Assembly (NCBI GenBank): GCA_905221615.1
Contig: CAJNDT010005924.1
Span: forward strand, 421,822-485,821
Origin: Symbiodinium sp. CCMP2592
Lineage: Eukaryota; Sar; Dinophyceae; Suessiales; Symbiodiniaceae
DNA length: 64,000 bases
Direction: 5' to 3'
Positions within the stretch are counted from its first letter, which is position 1, and each line of letters opens with the position of its first letter. The notes under the pieces are model-generated. The model was not told the origin of the DNA and ran no database searches. It worked only from the letters and a program-made list of their open reading frames with translations. A program made the translations under genes and the position numbers. Shown piece after piece: positions 1-10,676 of the stretch.

Positions 1-2048
1 CAATGTCGTCTGCTGAACCGTAGATGCCTCGCCTCCGCTCAGCACGTGTCTCTTGGATGGATTCAAGAGAATCCAGGCCTGCATATGCATCTCCATCTAA
101 TGCTGGGCTTCGACCAAAGATGCTGAGAAACTCTTGTGTGACGTCCGGCTGTTCAGAACCAAGCCACACCAGTGATTTCCGATTGATTGCCACTCCGTAT
201 GTACGTCTCCGCAGCACCGGAAGTCCCAGCTCCTGGCAATGCGACAGGCAGCCGATGACACCAAAATCATGGACCAAACAATGAACAATGATTCAATGAT
301 GCACTCACACAGTTGCTCAGAGCGAGCTGAAGATTGTGTAATTGTGTAAGCAGGTCGGTCAATCTCAGTTGTGTCAATGAGTTTGGTATTTTGCAGATCT
401 AGTTGTCAAGGCTGTTTCACTATTACTATTCACTATACTTTGCCCCGGCCCCTGTCCTCCGCTCCAAAAACGCATCGATGACACTCCCAGTGTGTCTCTG
501 CCGACATGGCTTCCACGAAGAGGCTCCATGGAAACCGGTCGGAATTTTCAAAGAAAACCAAATCCATGGGACTCTCGCACATCTTGGCTAACCAAACATT
601 CAGCGACTCGATGCTGGGATCTGCAAAGCCCAGCTGAAGCCCGTGTGATGTGAAGGGCGAGCACATCGGACCCGAAAAATTCACTTTCAAAGGAGGGGTC
701 TGCACGTCCACACCCATGGGATCCGGGAAATATAGTGGACAACACTTGCCCGGATGCCTGATGCAATTGCTTGCTGAGCCTGCAAACAGGGTCTTGCGCG
801 AAGCAGAGATGTACTGCAACTGAGCACGATGGCAAGCTTCCGCCTGCTCCTTTCGAGCCCTCGGCTCAGGCCTCAAACTCTTAATTCTCGCCTGTTCCGA
901 CTGTGGCAATGTTTCGAGGAGACCCTTAAACACATGCTCTGGCGACTCCACAGACTGATCCACCAAGGCATCCAGAGCCTCCTTCTGGATGTCATTGGCC
1001 TGGAAGCAGCGGAACCAGACATCTTGAAGACGCACACGCCGCTCCTGCAAAACTGGACATTCACTAGAAGGGGGCAGAAGCAAGGTCACTCCACTTTCCG
1101 GCTCTGACTCTGACTTATTTTCTGCCGTCAGCACAACTGCGGCTCGCACGTGTCAGGTCGTACGGTTTTACGCCAGCAACAAAATTACGTGAAAGTAGAA
1201 TTGGAAGGACGGTGCAAGGGCATCCACACTCCTGACTTTCTGGTTCTGAACAACATGCTCTGTAGTTCCTCAATGTCACAGATACAGCCGTGTCCTACTA
1301 CAGCAGCCCATGCTTGTATCATTGCTTTGCACTTTGCAAACCACGATGTTTGCTCTCTTGTCAGCTCACCCCGTGTTCCTGCGTCATGAATCATGAATCA
1401 TAGCCTCGTGTGAGTGGTGCTGCTGCCATTGGTATACATGTCTGTGTAGCAGTATATTTCTCAACCGAGCAGACTTTGACATACTAGCATAGAGAGGCCT
1501 GAAGAACTCCTACTGTCGCGACGAAAGTGGCTACTCTCGCGGTACTGAAACCGAAATGCAAAACCCCAAAACTTTCCCGAATTCTCGACTGAGCAGTCCT
1601 TGGCCGCCACATCAAACATGCGTAGCATCTGCTCCACGGACCCTTTGCCACTGAAATCTGTGTGCAGCACCAGGCCGTGCTGCAACGAAGCCTCAAGCCT
1701 CCGTCGACGGTGGAAGCCAGCGTCTCCTTGCTCTTTGCCAAAGATGCGTAGCAGCAGCTCTGTCGGCCACTGCTCTAAAGATTCCACTGTTGCAAAGCCT
1801 GGAGGGAAACTTTGCTTCGCAGCTGCCTGGGCAGTGCGACCGGACAGCTTCCGCTCTTTTCTCGGGGCAGGTGAGCCTGCCAAGCTTGCAGCCTCGGATT
1901 CCTGCAACTGCAACTGTTCCGTCGAAGGATTTCGTGAAAAGTCACTATCTGTGGCAGACCTTTTCGAAGGGCTAGACATCTCAGCAAATTCAAACCCACC
2001 ATGATCACTGTCGACGGCCTCAACATGTTTCGGTTCCGGAGACGTCAT
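1..2048 (-). CDS. DNA cytosine-5 methyltransferase-like protein, spliced, 3' part outside window
   Basis: Three coding blocks on the minus strand carry successive C5-methyltransferase-like motifs. Block 1 (about 2048-1560) starts at ATG 2048 (MTSPEP) and holds an AdoMet motif I-like stretch, HTDFSGKGSVEQ. Block 2 (about 1150-470) holds GPMCSPFTSHG, matching motif IV with its nucleophilic Cys, and DLVFFENSDRFPW, matching motif VI (ENV/ENS). Block 3 (about 270 to the window edge) reads LPVLRRRTYGVAINR, matching the arginine-rich motif VIII. The order is right for the family, and the blocks lie in different frames separated by stops, so introns near 1150-1560 and 270-470 are inferred; exact splice sites were not resolved. 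Motif IV has Met-Cys rather than Pro-Cys, so activity is uncertain. The expected role is DNA methylation or a derived function. The target-recognition end would lie left of base 1. Confidence 0.65.
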
Positions 2049-2060
2049 GGCATGCACAAG

Positions 2061-2075
2061 CACACACACACACAC
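2061..2075. repeat. (CA)n microsatellite
   Basis: A short uninterrupted CA run lies just upstream of the first ATG of the methyltransferase-like gene, in its 5' leader or promoter. Confidence 0.8.
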
Positions 2076-2078
2076 ACG

Positions 2079-3290
2079 CCCACAAAGCTAGCACTTTGCT
2101 CTGCTTGAAAATTCTGCATCCGTTCAGAGCTTGGGACATTTGGATCTTGTCAGTGTTGCCAACGCAAAGGCATGTGGCACCTCTGCACTCCTGCATGTTC
2201 AAGGCTTGACAGCTTTGCTCCTACACTGGGTATATCCAGCCTCTGACTGTGAACCTCTGTTCGACGGGCGAGAAAGCAAACAAATCTTCATGGCTTGAAG
2301 CTCTGCTCCAGGGACCGTATGCCAAATGCGAAGCGATGACTGTCTGTCAGTGCCACACTTCAATCTTCAATGCAGCTGCAACACTCAGCACAAAGCACGC
2401 ATGTCAGTCTTGGATCATCATACATGACTGCGGCAACATCTTGCAACAACAGCATGGAGTCAGTCAACTGCATGCCTACACTGAATATTCCTGGATTTAT
2501 GAGCATGTGCCCAGTTGTCCTGTTGCTGCATATGGCTGATTTCTGTTTGTGGAGCAAAGCTCCGGAACCCGCCCCTTAACCCCGCCCTGTGCCCTGTGCC
2601 TCCCGATTTGACTGCCTTCTTTTCTCTGTTTGTGCGTGGATTCAAGTTCATTGATTCATTGTCCTGTCATGGATACAGCTCATATGGGTCACATTGGTTG
2701 CACAAGAGATGTGAGGACTGTGAGGACATGGAGATTTGGGAGCTGACGCTTCAGCAGCTTAATCCAGCATGATGTTTCGAGTCTAGGCTGTTCGGGGTTC
2801 GATCATGAGTTCGGTTTCACAGCATGGCAGCCTTCATTCAGTGCAAAAGCCGAAAAGAACTCCCCTGCCCTGCCCGGACCAGCGACCAGGCCCAGGCCTA
2901 GTGCAGCTGGCCCAAGCCCAGGGCCCCAACCCAGGTTGGACATTTGGACCACCCCAAGAAACAACTCCACTTGACGCCGACTCTCCCGACCGAACCCGAC
3001 CAACAACTCGACTCAGACTCTCAGACTCAGACGGCAGACGCACTCGACAGCAGGATTCCGTTTGTACTTAGTGATTATGTGCTGCCCAGGGCCCCGCGGC
3101 GGCCCGACAAGCCAAAAGGCCCAAATGACAGACACGAGGCCGGAGGCCCCCGCAACTGAACTAAGCATGCCCAAAAGCAATTTTGGGTCTGGAATGCTAG
3201 GAAATGAATATTTGGCACCTGTTTTCGTTGAGAATCCAATAAATCACCTTCATTTGGCTCCAAAACCAACTGCTTTGGGCTGCCCTCCCT
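2079..3290. other. no gene recognised
   Basis: Short open frames occur on both strands but none has family motifs or a strand preference. A GC-rich patch at about 2870-3140 is rich in GGCCC/GGGCC words and resembles simple-sequence decay. It would hold the promoter of the methyltransferase-like gene, but no defined box was seen. Confidence 0.5.
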
Positions 3291-3296
3291 TCAATC

Positions 3297-3562
3297 TCGT
3301 GCAACCTTCGTGCAAATGTCGTGCAACATCGTTCGAGTGTCGTTGGAACATCGTGCAACATCGTTCAAGCATCGTGCAACATCGTGCAGCATCGTTCAAG
3401 CGTCGTGCAACATCGTGCAGTGTCGTTCAAGCGTCGTGCAGCATCGTTCAGTGTCGTTCAAAGCGTCGCGCTGTGTCGTGCAAGCGTCGTGCTGTATCGT
3501 TCAAGCGTCGTGCTGTATCGTGCGAGTGTCGTGCGAGCGTCGTGCAGTGTCGTGGAGAATCG
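3297..3562. repeat. 10-bp minisatellite
   Basis: About 26 imperfect copies of a roughly 10-bp unit, close to TCGTGCAACA / TCGTTCAAGC with A/G exchanges. Ten is not a multiple of three, so all three frames read through in turn and create spurious Cys/Arg-rich ORFs. It lies about 50 bp outside the left end of YR element 1. Confidence 0.85.
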
Positions 3563-3612
3563 TTCATGTCTGGCTCCTCATATGATGCCTGGTATATGCT
3601 CCGGACCACAAG

Positions 3613-3786
3613 GTTCTACATTTCATCTAGCCGCAAAGTATACTCTCACAAATTTCTATAATTCATATATAAACATATTCACATCACGTGTATCACGTTG
3701 CAGTTCGATCCTCTCCTTTTTGGCGGTAAGACACTTCGTGCAGCAGCATAATGTCAAATGCAGATGCAAGAATGTGTACGAACACC
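3613..3786 (-). repeat. YR element 1 terminal repeat B2
   Basis: The 174-bp sequence is identical by eye to B1 (4108-4281) and marks the 3' terminus of the element. It contains a 16-bp word (3623-3638) that is the exact reverse complement of a word in the A repeat. Confidence 0.9.
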
Positions 3787-3994
3787 GGCTGCGGAAGTGT
3801 AAGAGTACCAAAAGCAAGGACCATAAAACAAGTATTGAGATAGCCAAAGATACCACAGGATGTACGCCGGAAGTCGTATGCATTCAATGTCCGCACTTCA
3901 ATGTACAGACAATGTACAATGCACTGGTGTCTTGACTATGCACCGTAAGACATGCATAACGCAAGTGCCACACCACACAGGGCGGGCGGGCGGG

Positions 3995-4107
3995 GCCTTT
4001 CTTGACCCTTCTCTGCTCGAGCAGCTTTGCGGCTAGATGAGCAACAAGGATGAAACATCATGCGTTAGAATACAAATGTAAAACAGTTTTGAGCAAGCAC
4101 AAAAAGC
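3995..4107 (-). repeat. YR element 1 internal repeat A2
   Basis: The 113-bp sequence is identical by eye to A1 (13470-13582). It joins B1 directly at 4107/4108, giving the B1A2 unit expected at the recombination junction. The interval 3787-3994 between B2 and A2 is element-specific spacer with no gene seen. Confidence 0.9.
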
Positions 4108-4281
4108 GTTCTACATTTCATCTAGCCGCAAAGTATACTCTCACAAATTTCTATAATTCATATATAAACATATTCACATCACGTGTATCACGTTGCAGTT
4201 CGATCCTCTCCTTTTTGGCGGTAAGACACTTCGTGCAGCAGCATAATGTCAAATGCAGATGCAAGAATGTGTACGAACACC
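4108..4281 (-). repeat. YR element 1 internal repeat B1
   Basis: Identical by eye to B2 (3613-3786). It lies downstream of the Pol stop at 4715; the 433 bp between them is 3' untranslated sequence with no ORF supported by motifs. Confidence 0.9.
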
Positions 4282-4714
4282 AGGACTGTAAACTGCCACA
4301 AAGGAGAGGTCGGACTCGCAAGCGCTGCACTCCCACTACCGAAACGTGAGGCCGACAGAACCTGAGTGGGCATTCCGCCCAAAGAAACGTCACCGCATAC
4401 GGTTGAAGAGAAAGCAAGGTATATGAGAAGCATAAAGTACTCAACTATCAGTGACGCCCTGCGTATGCAAGCAGACCAAGTTGCCTGCCACTCATGCCTA
4501 TCGCGTTCACTGATGCATGTTCTGCATCTCACAACACCGCCCTCAGGGGAACGCATGTGCTCACGGGGGAAGGCAAGCCGACCGCGCGCCGTGAGTGTCG
4601 AACCCCGACGATGATGCACATCAACACCGGTGTTGCAGGAGCCCCAAGAGCCCACGGGGGAAGGCCAGGCCGACCGCGCACCGTGAGATGTTGAACCTGC
4701 CCGATGCCGAGTGC

Positions 4715-7700
4715 TCACACGCTGTGTGCATTGAAGGACGAGACAGGCGGTTGCCAAAGCAAGTTAGCATCTGGCGGGAAAATGCGAACATCTCGCTCGC
4801 CCTCCCACAAGACTGTGAGTGGGCAACGAACCCGGTGATCCGAGATGAACCGAGAAGGAAGTTCCTGCAAGTCGCCTTTCCACCTGCTCAAGAAATCAGC
4901 TCTATCATTGTGACATCCCGCGATGTGTGTACAATCGAGAGAGATTCCAGACTGCCAACTCCGCGTAGCCAGTTTCTGAGCAAAGAAACACAGCGGTGTA
5001 TGTACTGTGAACAGCTTGTTCGTCAAGGACTCGGTCCCCGAATTATCCGACCAAGATGGGATGCATACCCGAAGTCGCCCAGTAGGAGTGATGGAAATGA
5101 AAGCGATCAGGAGAGCCAGTTGTGCCAGCGTCTCAGACGCTGTAATGTCCAAATTAGCATCATCTTTCATGGGCAATCCCAGCGCACGGAAATCTTGGAC
5201 CGTAAACCATTCGGAAAACCAAACAATGGGCTGATTCGGCAATTCAACCCATCCACCAATCCCAATGTCGTTGCCCTTAGCACAAGCGTCAGCAGCTAAA
5301 GAATATTGAAAGTCCAAAGGCGGCAAAGACAAGCAGCGGGGCATCTGAGGCCGCATGCAAAAGTGCACCCAGAACATGATGAACTGTCTGCTCACCGTGC
5401 TGATTCGACGCTTGCTAGATGATGCATCCGCCACACGAATCCAGACACGTTTGCCTGTGGCCCGCACCAAGCGCAAGTCTGCTTTGCACTTGATTTCCAC
5501 ATGTCGAGCACTCAACAACTTGCTGCCCGGGGGAATGGTCGACCCTGGTGGCGATTTGCGGAAATGCAAGTCATCCGTCAAGGTATCTGCTAGCTGTTGC
5601 CAGGCGCCTGCATGCAAAGAAAAATTTGTGCCCAAGGGACGAGACATGTCGTGGTACAAGCAGCACAGCCACGGTAGCAACTCTGGCGACATCTGTAGTA
5701 TCCAGTGAAGGAGACCGATGAGAGCCTGCAAATCCCGCTTGGTGCAAGGGTCGGACCGGAGCACTTGCATCAGGCTTTGCAAAAGTTTGGCCACCTTAGC
5801 ATCAGGCAGACAAAACGTGCCTGCACGGAAATTAAGCTGCCGTCCAATGTATTCCAGCTTGGGCCCCAACTGGAGCTTACGCCAACTGATCGGGTATCCA
5901 AATGATTGTGGGAATGCCACCATAAGGAGCGCGGAAAATTCGATGGCGGAACTGTGCTGAAGGAGTAATGCGTCGTCCACGTACATAAGTAGGACGTGGC
6001 TGATGAAGATCAGGCGATGGCCGGTGCGAACATAAAAGCCCGCTACGCGTTGCCACCACAACGCTGAAAAAGAACCTCCAAATGGTGCCACTTTATAAAA
6101 ATAGTATTTCCCGTTCACACAAAAACCAAGCAATCCTTGTTCACTCGCCCGAATCCGAACGGTTTTGTGGGCTGCCTGTATGTCTAATGTGCATGCGGCT
6201 ATACAGCCCGACACACCCCTCAGGGGATACACTGCCCGGATGTCACCGAGACCGGGGAGAAGAAAGCGCTCAGGCAGGTGGCAGCTAGGGTTAACCCCAC
6301 TAACCGATGGGTCGACAATTAAGCGAGGATCTCTAGAACCACTTTTCACTACATTTACTTTGCCTACAGCGACCCGGGGCCATTTGGCTTGGGCTTCTTC
6401 GAGAGAGTCGAAGACGTGCACGTAGCCCTTGTCCACCTCTTTTTGCACAAGTTCTGCCAGCAATTCTGGCTCCTCATTGGCCCCAGGCCAGTTGCCCGAA
6501 CACACTTGCACATCAAAATCTTCTGGATCGAAATGCGCTGGGGTAGGCAAGAAACAGTTGCTCATAGAAATGTCACCATCAACACCCGTTGGCACCCCAG
6601 CCTGCAAGTCCTTCCAAAGCTCCACATCACGGTCGTCAAGAGCCTTGCTCAGAAGCTCAAGTGCCTGAAGACAGTAAGGCTGGTCGGGCGCGACCTCCCA
6701 TGAAACTGAATCCGTGAAGCCCTGGGCTCTAAACCAATCTTCCCAAATCGATCGCAATGCAGGGAGCTCATGCTGCTGAATGAGAGGCTCTTGCGATGAC
6801 TGGCTGACATGTCTGCGAAGGCGATCAAAAAGTTTATGCTCTTTGAAAAACCCCCACATATCTTGACGCAACTGGCGGAAAGTATCCTTCGACCCCGCCG
6901 GAGGAGAAGTCCAGTCGGGCTGGCTGTAAATGCCGCCACCATCCTGCTGGCCAGTCGGGAAATCGTTCAAGGGGCGAATTGGCAATGCAGAAAGTGCCTG
7001 ATCCAAGGACGTGAAGTCAGTAGCATGTGAGTTCTCTGGGAATAACGGGCTAATGGCCTCCATGAACGCATTGCACAGCATGGGAGGGAACACCGCCGTA
7101 TGCCGAGACACGAACTGGCCTGCGGCGTCACGTTTACCGTGAAACGCATCATGATGACCCGCATCGTGCTGGCAAGTACTTTGCAATTGCTGCAAAGGTC
7201 GCCAACTTGTGGCGAAGGCCCAGTACTTTGCATAGCTCGAACCGTAACTGCAGGCTGCAACCTGAATCACATCCGCCGCAATTTCCAGAAGGAAAGCCTG
7301 AGTCACGGGCTCAGCCCAAGCCATAGAGTTACGGGGTTGTTCTAAGCTTACGTGATTGCCACTCTGATATACAGCGTGCAAGAGCATGACTGCCCGAGAT
7401 AACAGAAGGTGGCTGGATCGAACACGCTCCTGGGCTGCTTCATTGTTGGAGGGAAAGCCTGCCAAGCATTCCCATGATCGGCAGGGTGGCGGTCCGCCAT
7501 CAAACTGCTTCACAATGCTGTATTCGCAGCAAGGAGGGGATGCGTTTGCAAACGCTACTGCACCTGAGTGGGAAAGCTTCAAGAGGCCATCGAAGATGCG
7601 ATCATCACGTAAGTCTGATGCCTTGTTATGTAGAATATCTATGGGAATACACGCCCAACCCCGACGTGCGGCCTCCTGACAGAGTGGTGCACCTGCACCG

Positions 7701-8698
7701 GCGAAAAGATCCAAGAAGAAAAGAGGGTGCCGCTGTGTGGCCACCACCGGTGGCAGGGCTGAGATTGGCTCATTGGCATGAACCGCGGATGCGGCAGCTG
7801 ACTCCTGTGACTGCGATACACGAGGAAGTTGCTCCGGAGATACCTCCGGAAAACCAAGATTGGCTAATGTACCCGCTGGCACATGGGGCAACGTGTAGCA
7901 AGTGATGGACCATCTAGTACCCACGAATGGCATGGTTTCATGCCAGGCACACGCTGGAAAAGCAACGGGATTACGAAAAGTCTGAACTTCTTCGCCCTTC
8001 ACCCAGTGCTGGCTACCTGGTGGCTGGCGCCACAAAGTGCCTGTTGCTGATTCCAGCCACAAAGCACCCCCCTGAAAGTCCCCAACGGAGACGTTCAAAT
8101 TCATGGAGCCCTCACTGTTTGCTAAGTCCTGGTGAAGGCTAGCTACACGGTTGAGATTTATACAAATCGCATTCCAAAAATGATCCGGCCAAAGAACCTT
8201 AAACAAGGCATTCAAACGGCGAACTATGTTGGGTTTATCTTGGGTGATGGAAGTAAGGACAGTGGGTTCTGAGGGCCTAACCCCAAAATTCCAGTAACCG
8301 GTGTCATCATTGTCACGCGGTTGCAAGACAGCCCTTGCTGTATGGCACGGCGGCCAATCCACAGATTGCAAAATGCTCAAGATTGTGTCACATGCAGCTG
8401 AAACGGCCGACGACGGGTCTGCCACGGCGGCACATGTGGCATTCAACACAGGGCTCGGAGCATCCACTGCTGCGTGCCCCGGTGGGACTTCAGAAAACGT
8501 GGTCAGGGCACTACCTGACGAAGCACATTGTGGAAAACCAGAGAAAACAAAATTGGACTCCTCAGCATCAGATTGTGGCTCAAAGCAAACAGTGTGGCCA
8601 GTGTGCATGGGTTCACATGCCTCAGCCGCATGTAAGACCGACATGTCTTCGTCCGCAAGAACAACGCCCGATTGGGGCGACACCAGGGGCTGAGACAT
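4715..8698 (-). CDS. YR element 1 Pol: 2OG-dioxygenase-like, methyltransferase-like, RT, RNase H
   Basis: A 1327-codon uninterrupted frame from ATG 8698. Residues about 155-275 fit a 2OG-Fe(II) oxygenase: H189-x-D191 in LHQD, a following GDFQGGALW strand, distal H253 and R262 in WHETMPFVGTRWSI. Residues about 325-490 fit an AdoMet methyltransferase: LDLFAGAGAP (motif I), ASPPC with C390 (motif IV), LEQP at 452-455 (motif VI-like). RT follows with D839 and YVDD at 906-909. RNase H follows at about 1130-1310, opening with D1137. The enzymes would copy the element RNA to DNA; targets of the two modification-like domains are unknown. Gag ends only 12 bases upstream in the same frame, so Pol may be made by readthrough of that UGA or by re-initiation at this ATG. 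The frame is intact, consistent with a young element. Confidence 0.88.
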   Translation of the reverse strand: MSQPLVSPQSGVVLADEDMSVLHAAEACEPMHTGHTVCFEPQSDAEESNFVFSGFPQCASSGSALTTFSEVPPGHAAVDAPSPVLNATCAAVADPSSAVSAACDTILSILQSVDWPPCHTARAVLQPRDNDDTGYWNFGVRPSEPTVLTSITQDKPNIVRRLNALFKVLWPDHFWNAICINLNRVASLHQDLANSEGSMNLNVSVGDFQGGALWLESATGTLWRQPPGSQHWVKGEEVQTFRNPVAFPACAWHETMPFVGTRWSITCYTLPHVPAGTLANLGFPEVSPEQLPRVSQSQESAAASAVHANEPISALPPVVATQRHPLFFLDLFAGAGAPLCQEAARRGWACIPIDILHNKASDLRDDRIFDGLLKLSHSGAVAFANASPPCCEYSIVKQFDGGPPPCRSWECLAGFPSNNEAAQERVRSSHLLLSRAVMLLHAVYQSGNHVSLEQPRNSMAWAEPVTQAFLLEIAADVIQVAACSYGSSYAKYWAFATSWRPLQQLQSTCQHDAGHHDAFHGKRDAAGQFVSRHTAVFPPMLCNAFMEAISPLFPENSHATDFTSLDQALSALPIRPLNDFPTGQQDGGGIYSQPDWTSPPAGSKDTFRQLRQDMWGFFKEHKLFDRLRRHVSQSSQEPLIQQHELPALRSIWEDWFRAQGFTDSVSWEVAPDQPYCLQALELLSKALDDRDVELWKDLQAGVPTGVDGDISMSNCFLPTPAHFDPEDFDVQVCSGNWPGANEEPELLAELVQKEVDKGYVHVFDSLEEAQAKWPRVAVGKVNVVKSGSRDPRLIVDPSVSGVNPSCHLPERFLLPGLGDIRAVYPLRGVSGCIAACTLDIQAAHKTVRIRASEQGLLGFCVNGKYYFYKVAPFGGSFSALWWQRVAGFYVRTGHRLIFISHVLLMYVDDALLLQHSSAIEFSALLMVAFPQSFGYPISWRKLQLGPKLEYIGRQLNFRAGTFCLPDAKVAKLLQSLMQVLRSDPCTKRDLQALIGLLHWILQMSPELLPWLCCLYHDMSRPLGTNFSLHAGAWQQLADTLTDDLHFRKSPPGSTIPPGSKLLSARHVEIKCKADLRLVRATGKRVWIRVADASSSKRRISTVSRQFIMFWVHFCMRPQMPRCLSLPPLDFQYSLAADACAKGNDIGIGGWVELPNQPIVWFSEWFTVQDFRALGLPMKDDANLDITASETLAQLALLIAFISITPTGRLRVCIPSWSDNSGTESLTNKLFTVHTPLCFFAQKLATRSWQSGISLDCTHIAGCHNDRADFLSRWKGDLQELPSRFISDHRVRCPLTVLWEGERDVRIFPPDANLLWQPPVSSFNAHSV

Positions 8699-8713
8699 GC
8701 ACCCCGCCTGTCA
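8699..8713 (-). promoter_or_regulatory. candidate UGA readthrough site between Gag and Pol, element 1
   Basis: The Gag stop UGA (8713-8711) is followed by CAG GCG GGG UGC and the Pol ATG in the same frame, with no other stop. A single stop between gag and pol in one frame is the layout used by readthrough retroelements. The C after UGA is a known leaky context. Readthrough itself is inferred. Confidence 0.55.
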
Positions 8714-9984
8714 GTGGGGCGTTTGCTTGTGCTCAGCCGGACTGTGATCCCCGAGACACATGCGATTGTTTGGCAAAATCACCCCACACACATGTTCAAA
8801 CTTGCACTGCTCGCGAGTACACTTGCCCTGCTGAAACCCGGAACACAGAAGGCGTTTGTTCTTGCCTTGCATCCATGAGGTACCCACTCGCAGGCCATTG
8901 ATCATCAAGGTATGACGCTGAGAACCTTTGCCATCCTTAGAACCGCCCTTATTGCCCTTATCCCCTTTGCCACCCTTGCCGAGGTTCCCCTGCTTGCCAT
9001 CGCCTTTGATGCGATGCGGCGTCCACGGTTGCCATGGAATTTTTGGTGCGACGGCCCTCGGCATGAGCAGAACGTGAAGCTCGTTGCGAGCCACGACAAC
9101 CTCGCGTATTGCCTGATCCATCGTCCAGTTCTCTTCATTGAACAAGACCGCGATCTGTTGCCAAAGCTGTTTCTCTGCGTTCTCGGCCTCCAATCTGTTT
9201 GGAACTCGCAACCCCCCATCCCGAGGCAAATGATCGAAACACTTGACAAGAAATTTACGGTTCATCTCCCGCAGGGTGTAGAGATGGGCGCCGTCTGCTA
9301 GCGCAATCGCCACTGCCTGCAAATGAAGCAGTTCTGCCATAACACTCTTAGCCATGCCCTGTGTGGGCAACTCTCTGCTGGGTATCTCTTCCCACAACAG
9401 ATTTTCAAGCCGTGGGGCCTTAAGGGAACGCTCAAGAGACTTAGAGTCATATTGTTCTTCTGACAACCGCAACTTCCACGGTATCCATCGCCAACGGCGA
9501 TCCTGCAATTGCTGATGAACCAATGACAGAAGTCGTGGTGATGGCATTATCTCGGGGCTTAATGGTTCCGAAGGGTACTTCTCACTGAAAGCCTTTATCA
9601 TTTGGCGGACTGCCTCGCCACTGAGACGCTTCGGGAATGCCTCAGACCATGAGGCCTGATCGGCAAGCGCACCTGTGCTCCCCACGGGATTGGGCTTGGG
9701 AGGATCATGTTGCAAGGGTGCCCCCGACTTTTGGCATTTCCGCCACAAGAGGCGAATCCTGGCCTTTACCAACAGATCGGATGGCTGAGATGGGTACGTG
9801 AGGCCATCTAAGAATTCCTGAATTTCTGCATCAGAAAGAGACCCGAACTCATGGCAAACACAGCCACATCTTTCCAAAGAGACTCCGGGATGCCCGAGCC
9901 TTCCAACAAGGCCCGCATCGGGCTGGCCTGTTCAGCGGCTTCCTCTGAGAGATCCAAGAAGGGGTTGGGTTCCGATAGCGCCAT
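8711..9984 (-). CDS. YR element 1 Gag-like protein with C-terminal zinc fingers, frame change near 9850
   Basis: The long frame (9877-8711, 388 codons) begins without an ATG; its natural start appears to be ATG 9984 (MALSEPNPFLDLSEEAAEQ) in another frame, joined by a shift of one base backward around 9850. The C terminus is basic and Gly-rich (GGKGDKGNKGG), then LCSGFQQGKCTREQCKFEH, a CCCH-type finger, and a second C/H cluster GDHSPAEH. This fits a nucleic-acid-binding Gag that packages element RNA. The frame change could be programmed -1 frameshifting, an intron, an indel or a sequencing error. Gag lies between recombinase and Pol on the same strand and ends in the UGA that separates it from Pol. 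Confidence 0.7.
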
Positions 9985-10676
9985 GCTCTTTTCTAGAAAG
10001 TGTATTTACCGAACGTGGAAGCTAAACGCAATGGAAACACAATCACTTCGGAAGCGCTCACACAAGTTACAGAAGAAACTTCGTGGTATGACTTGAAAAA
10101 GCACAACATGTCCTACCATGACCAGCTGAGCCAACAACCTTCCTGTTGATGTTCTTTGAACAACAGTCACTCGCAGCACAGTCACCTAACCTGAGACATC
10201 TAACGCATGAGACATGGCAGCACACACAGCGACTACCTTGAGCGACGACCGTGCATAGAGCGTTCTTTTGGCATGTCCGATAGCCCAGAGATCGAATCTT
10301 CGACAAAACTGCCAGCTACAAGCGTTGCAACGCCTTATGAGCACGCAACCAAGGAGTTATGCCGATTTGGCACACATGATCTGCGATGCGAGGCTGGTGT
10401 CCAGGACTTCAGTCCCCACCACTGGTGTCCAGGACTTCAGTCCCCACCAGAACAGCCACCCGAAACCCCAGCGCGGTGTCCAGGGCAATGCCCCCACCGG
10501 CTGTATGCCATATCCCAAGACGGGATAACACACGGGCATACCGCCCTGAAGGTGTCCAGGGCCCGAGCCCCCACCACTGATACCGTGCCGACTCTGGCAA
10601 CCCACTTATCTCATAGCCAGCCGAAAAGAAGCCAAAAACCCCAGGGCAACACTGTGTGCACAACTGAAGCAGCTTG
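9985..10676. repeat. intergenic spacer of element 1 with a short tandem repeat
   Basis: Between gag and the recombinase gene the sequence GGTGTCCAGGACTTCAGTC..CCCACCA recurs at about 10397, 10423, 10476 and 10552, the last two diverged. The first two copies are direct neighbours about 26 bp apart. No coding motif is seen; this may be an untranslated regulatory spacer of the element. Confidence 0.6.

Noticed and set aside
3062-3935. Cys/Arg-rich plus-strand frames
   Set aside because: They arise from the 10-bp minisatellite and run into the YR terminal repeat.
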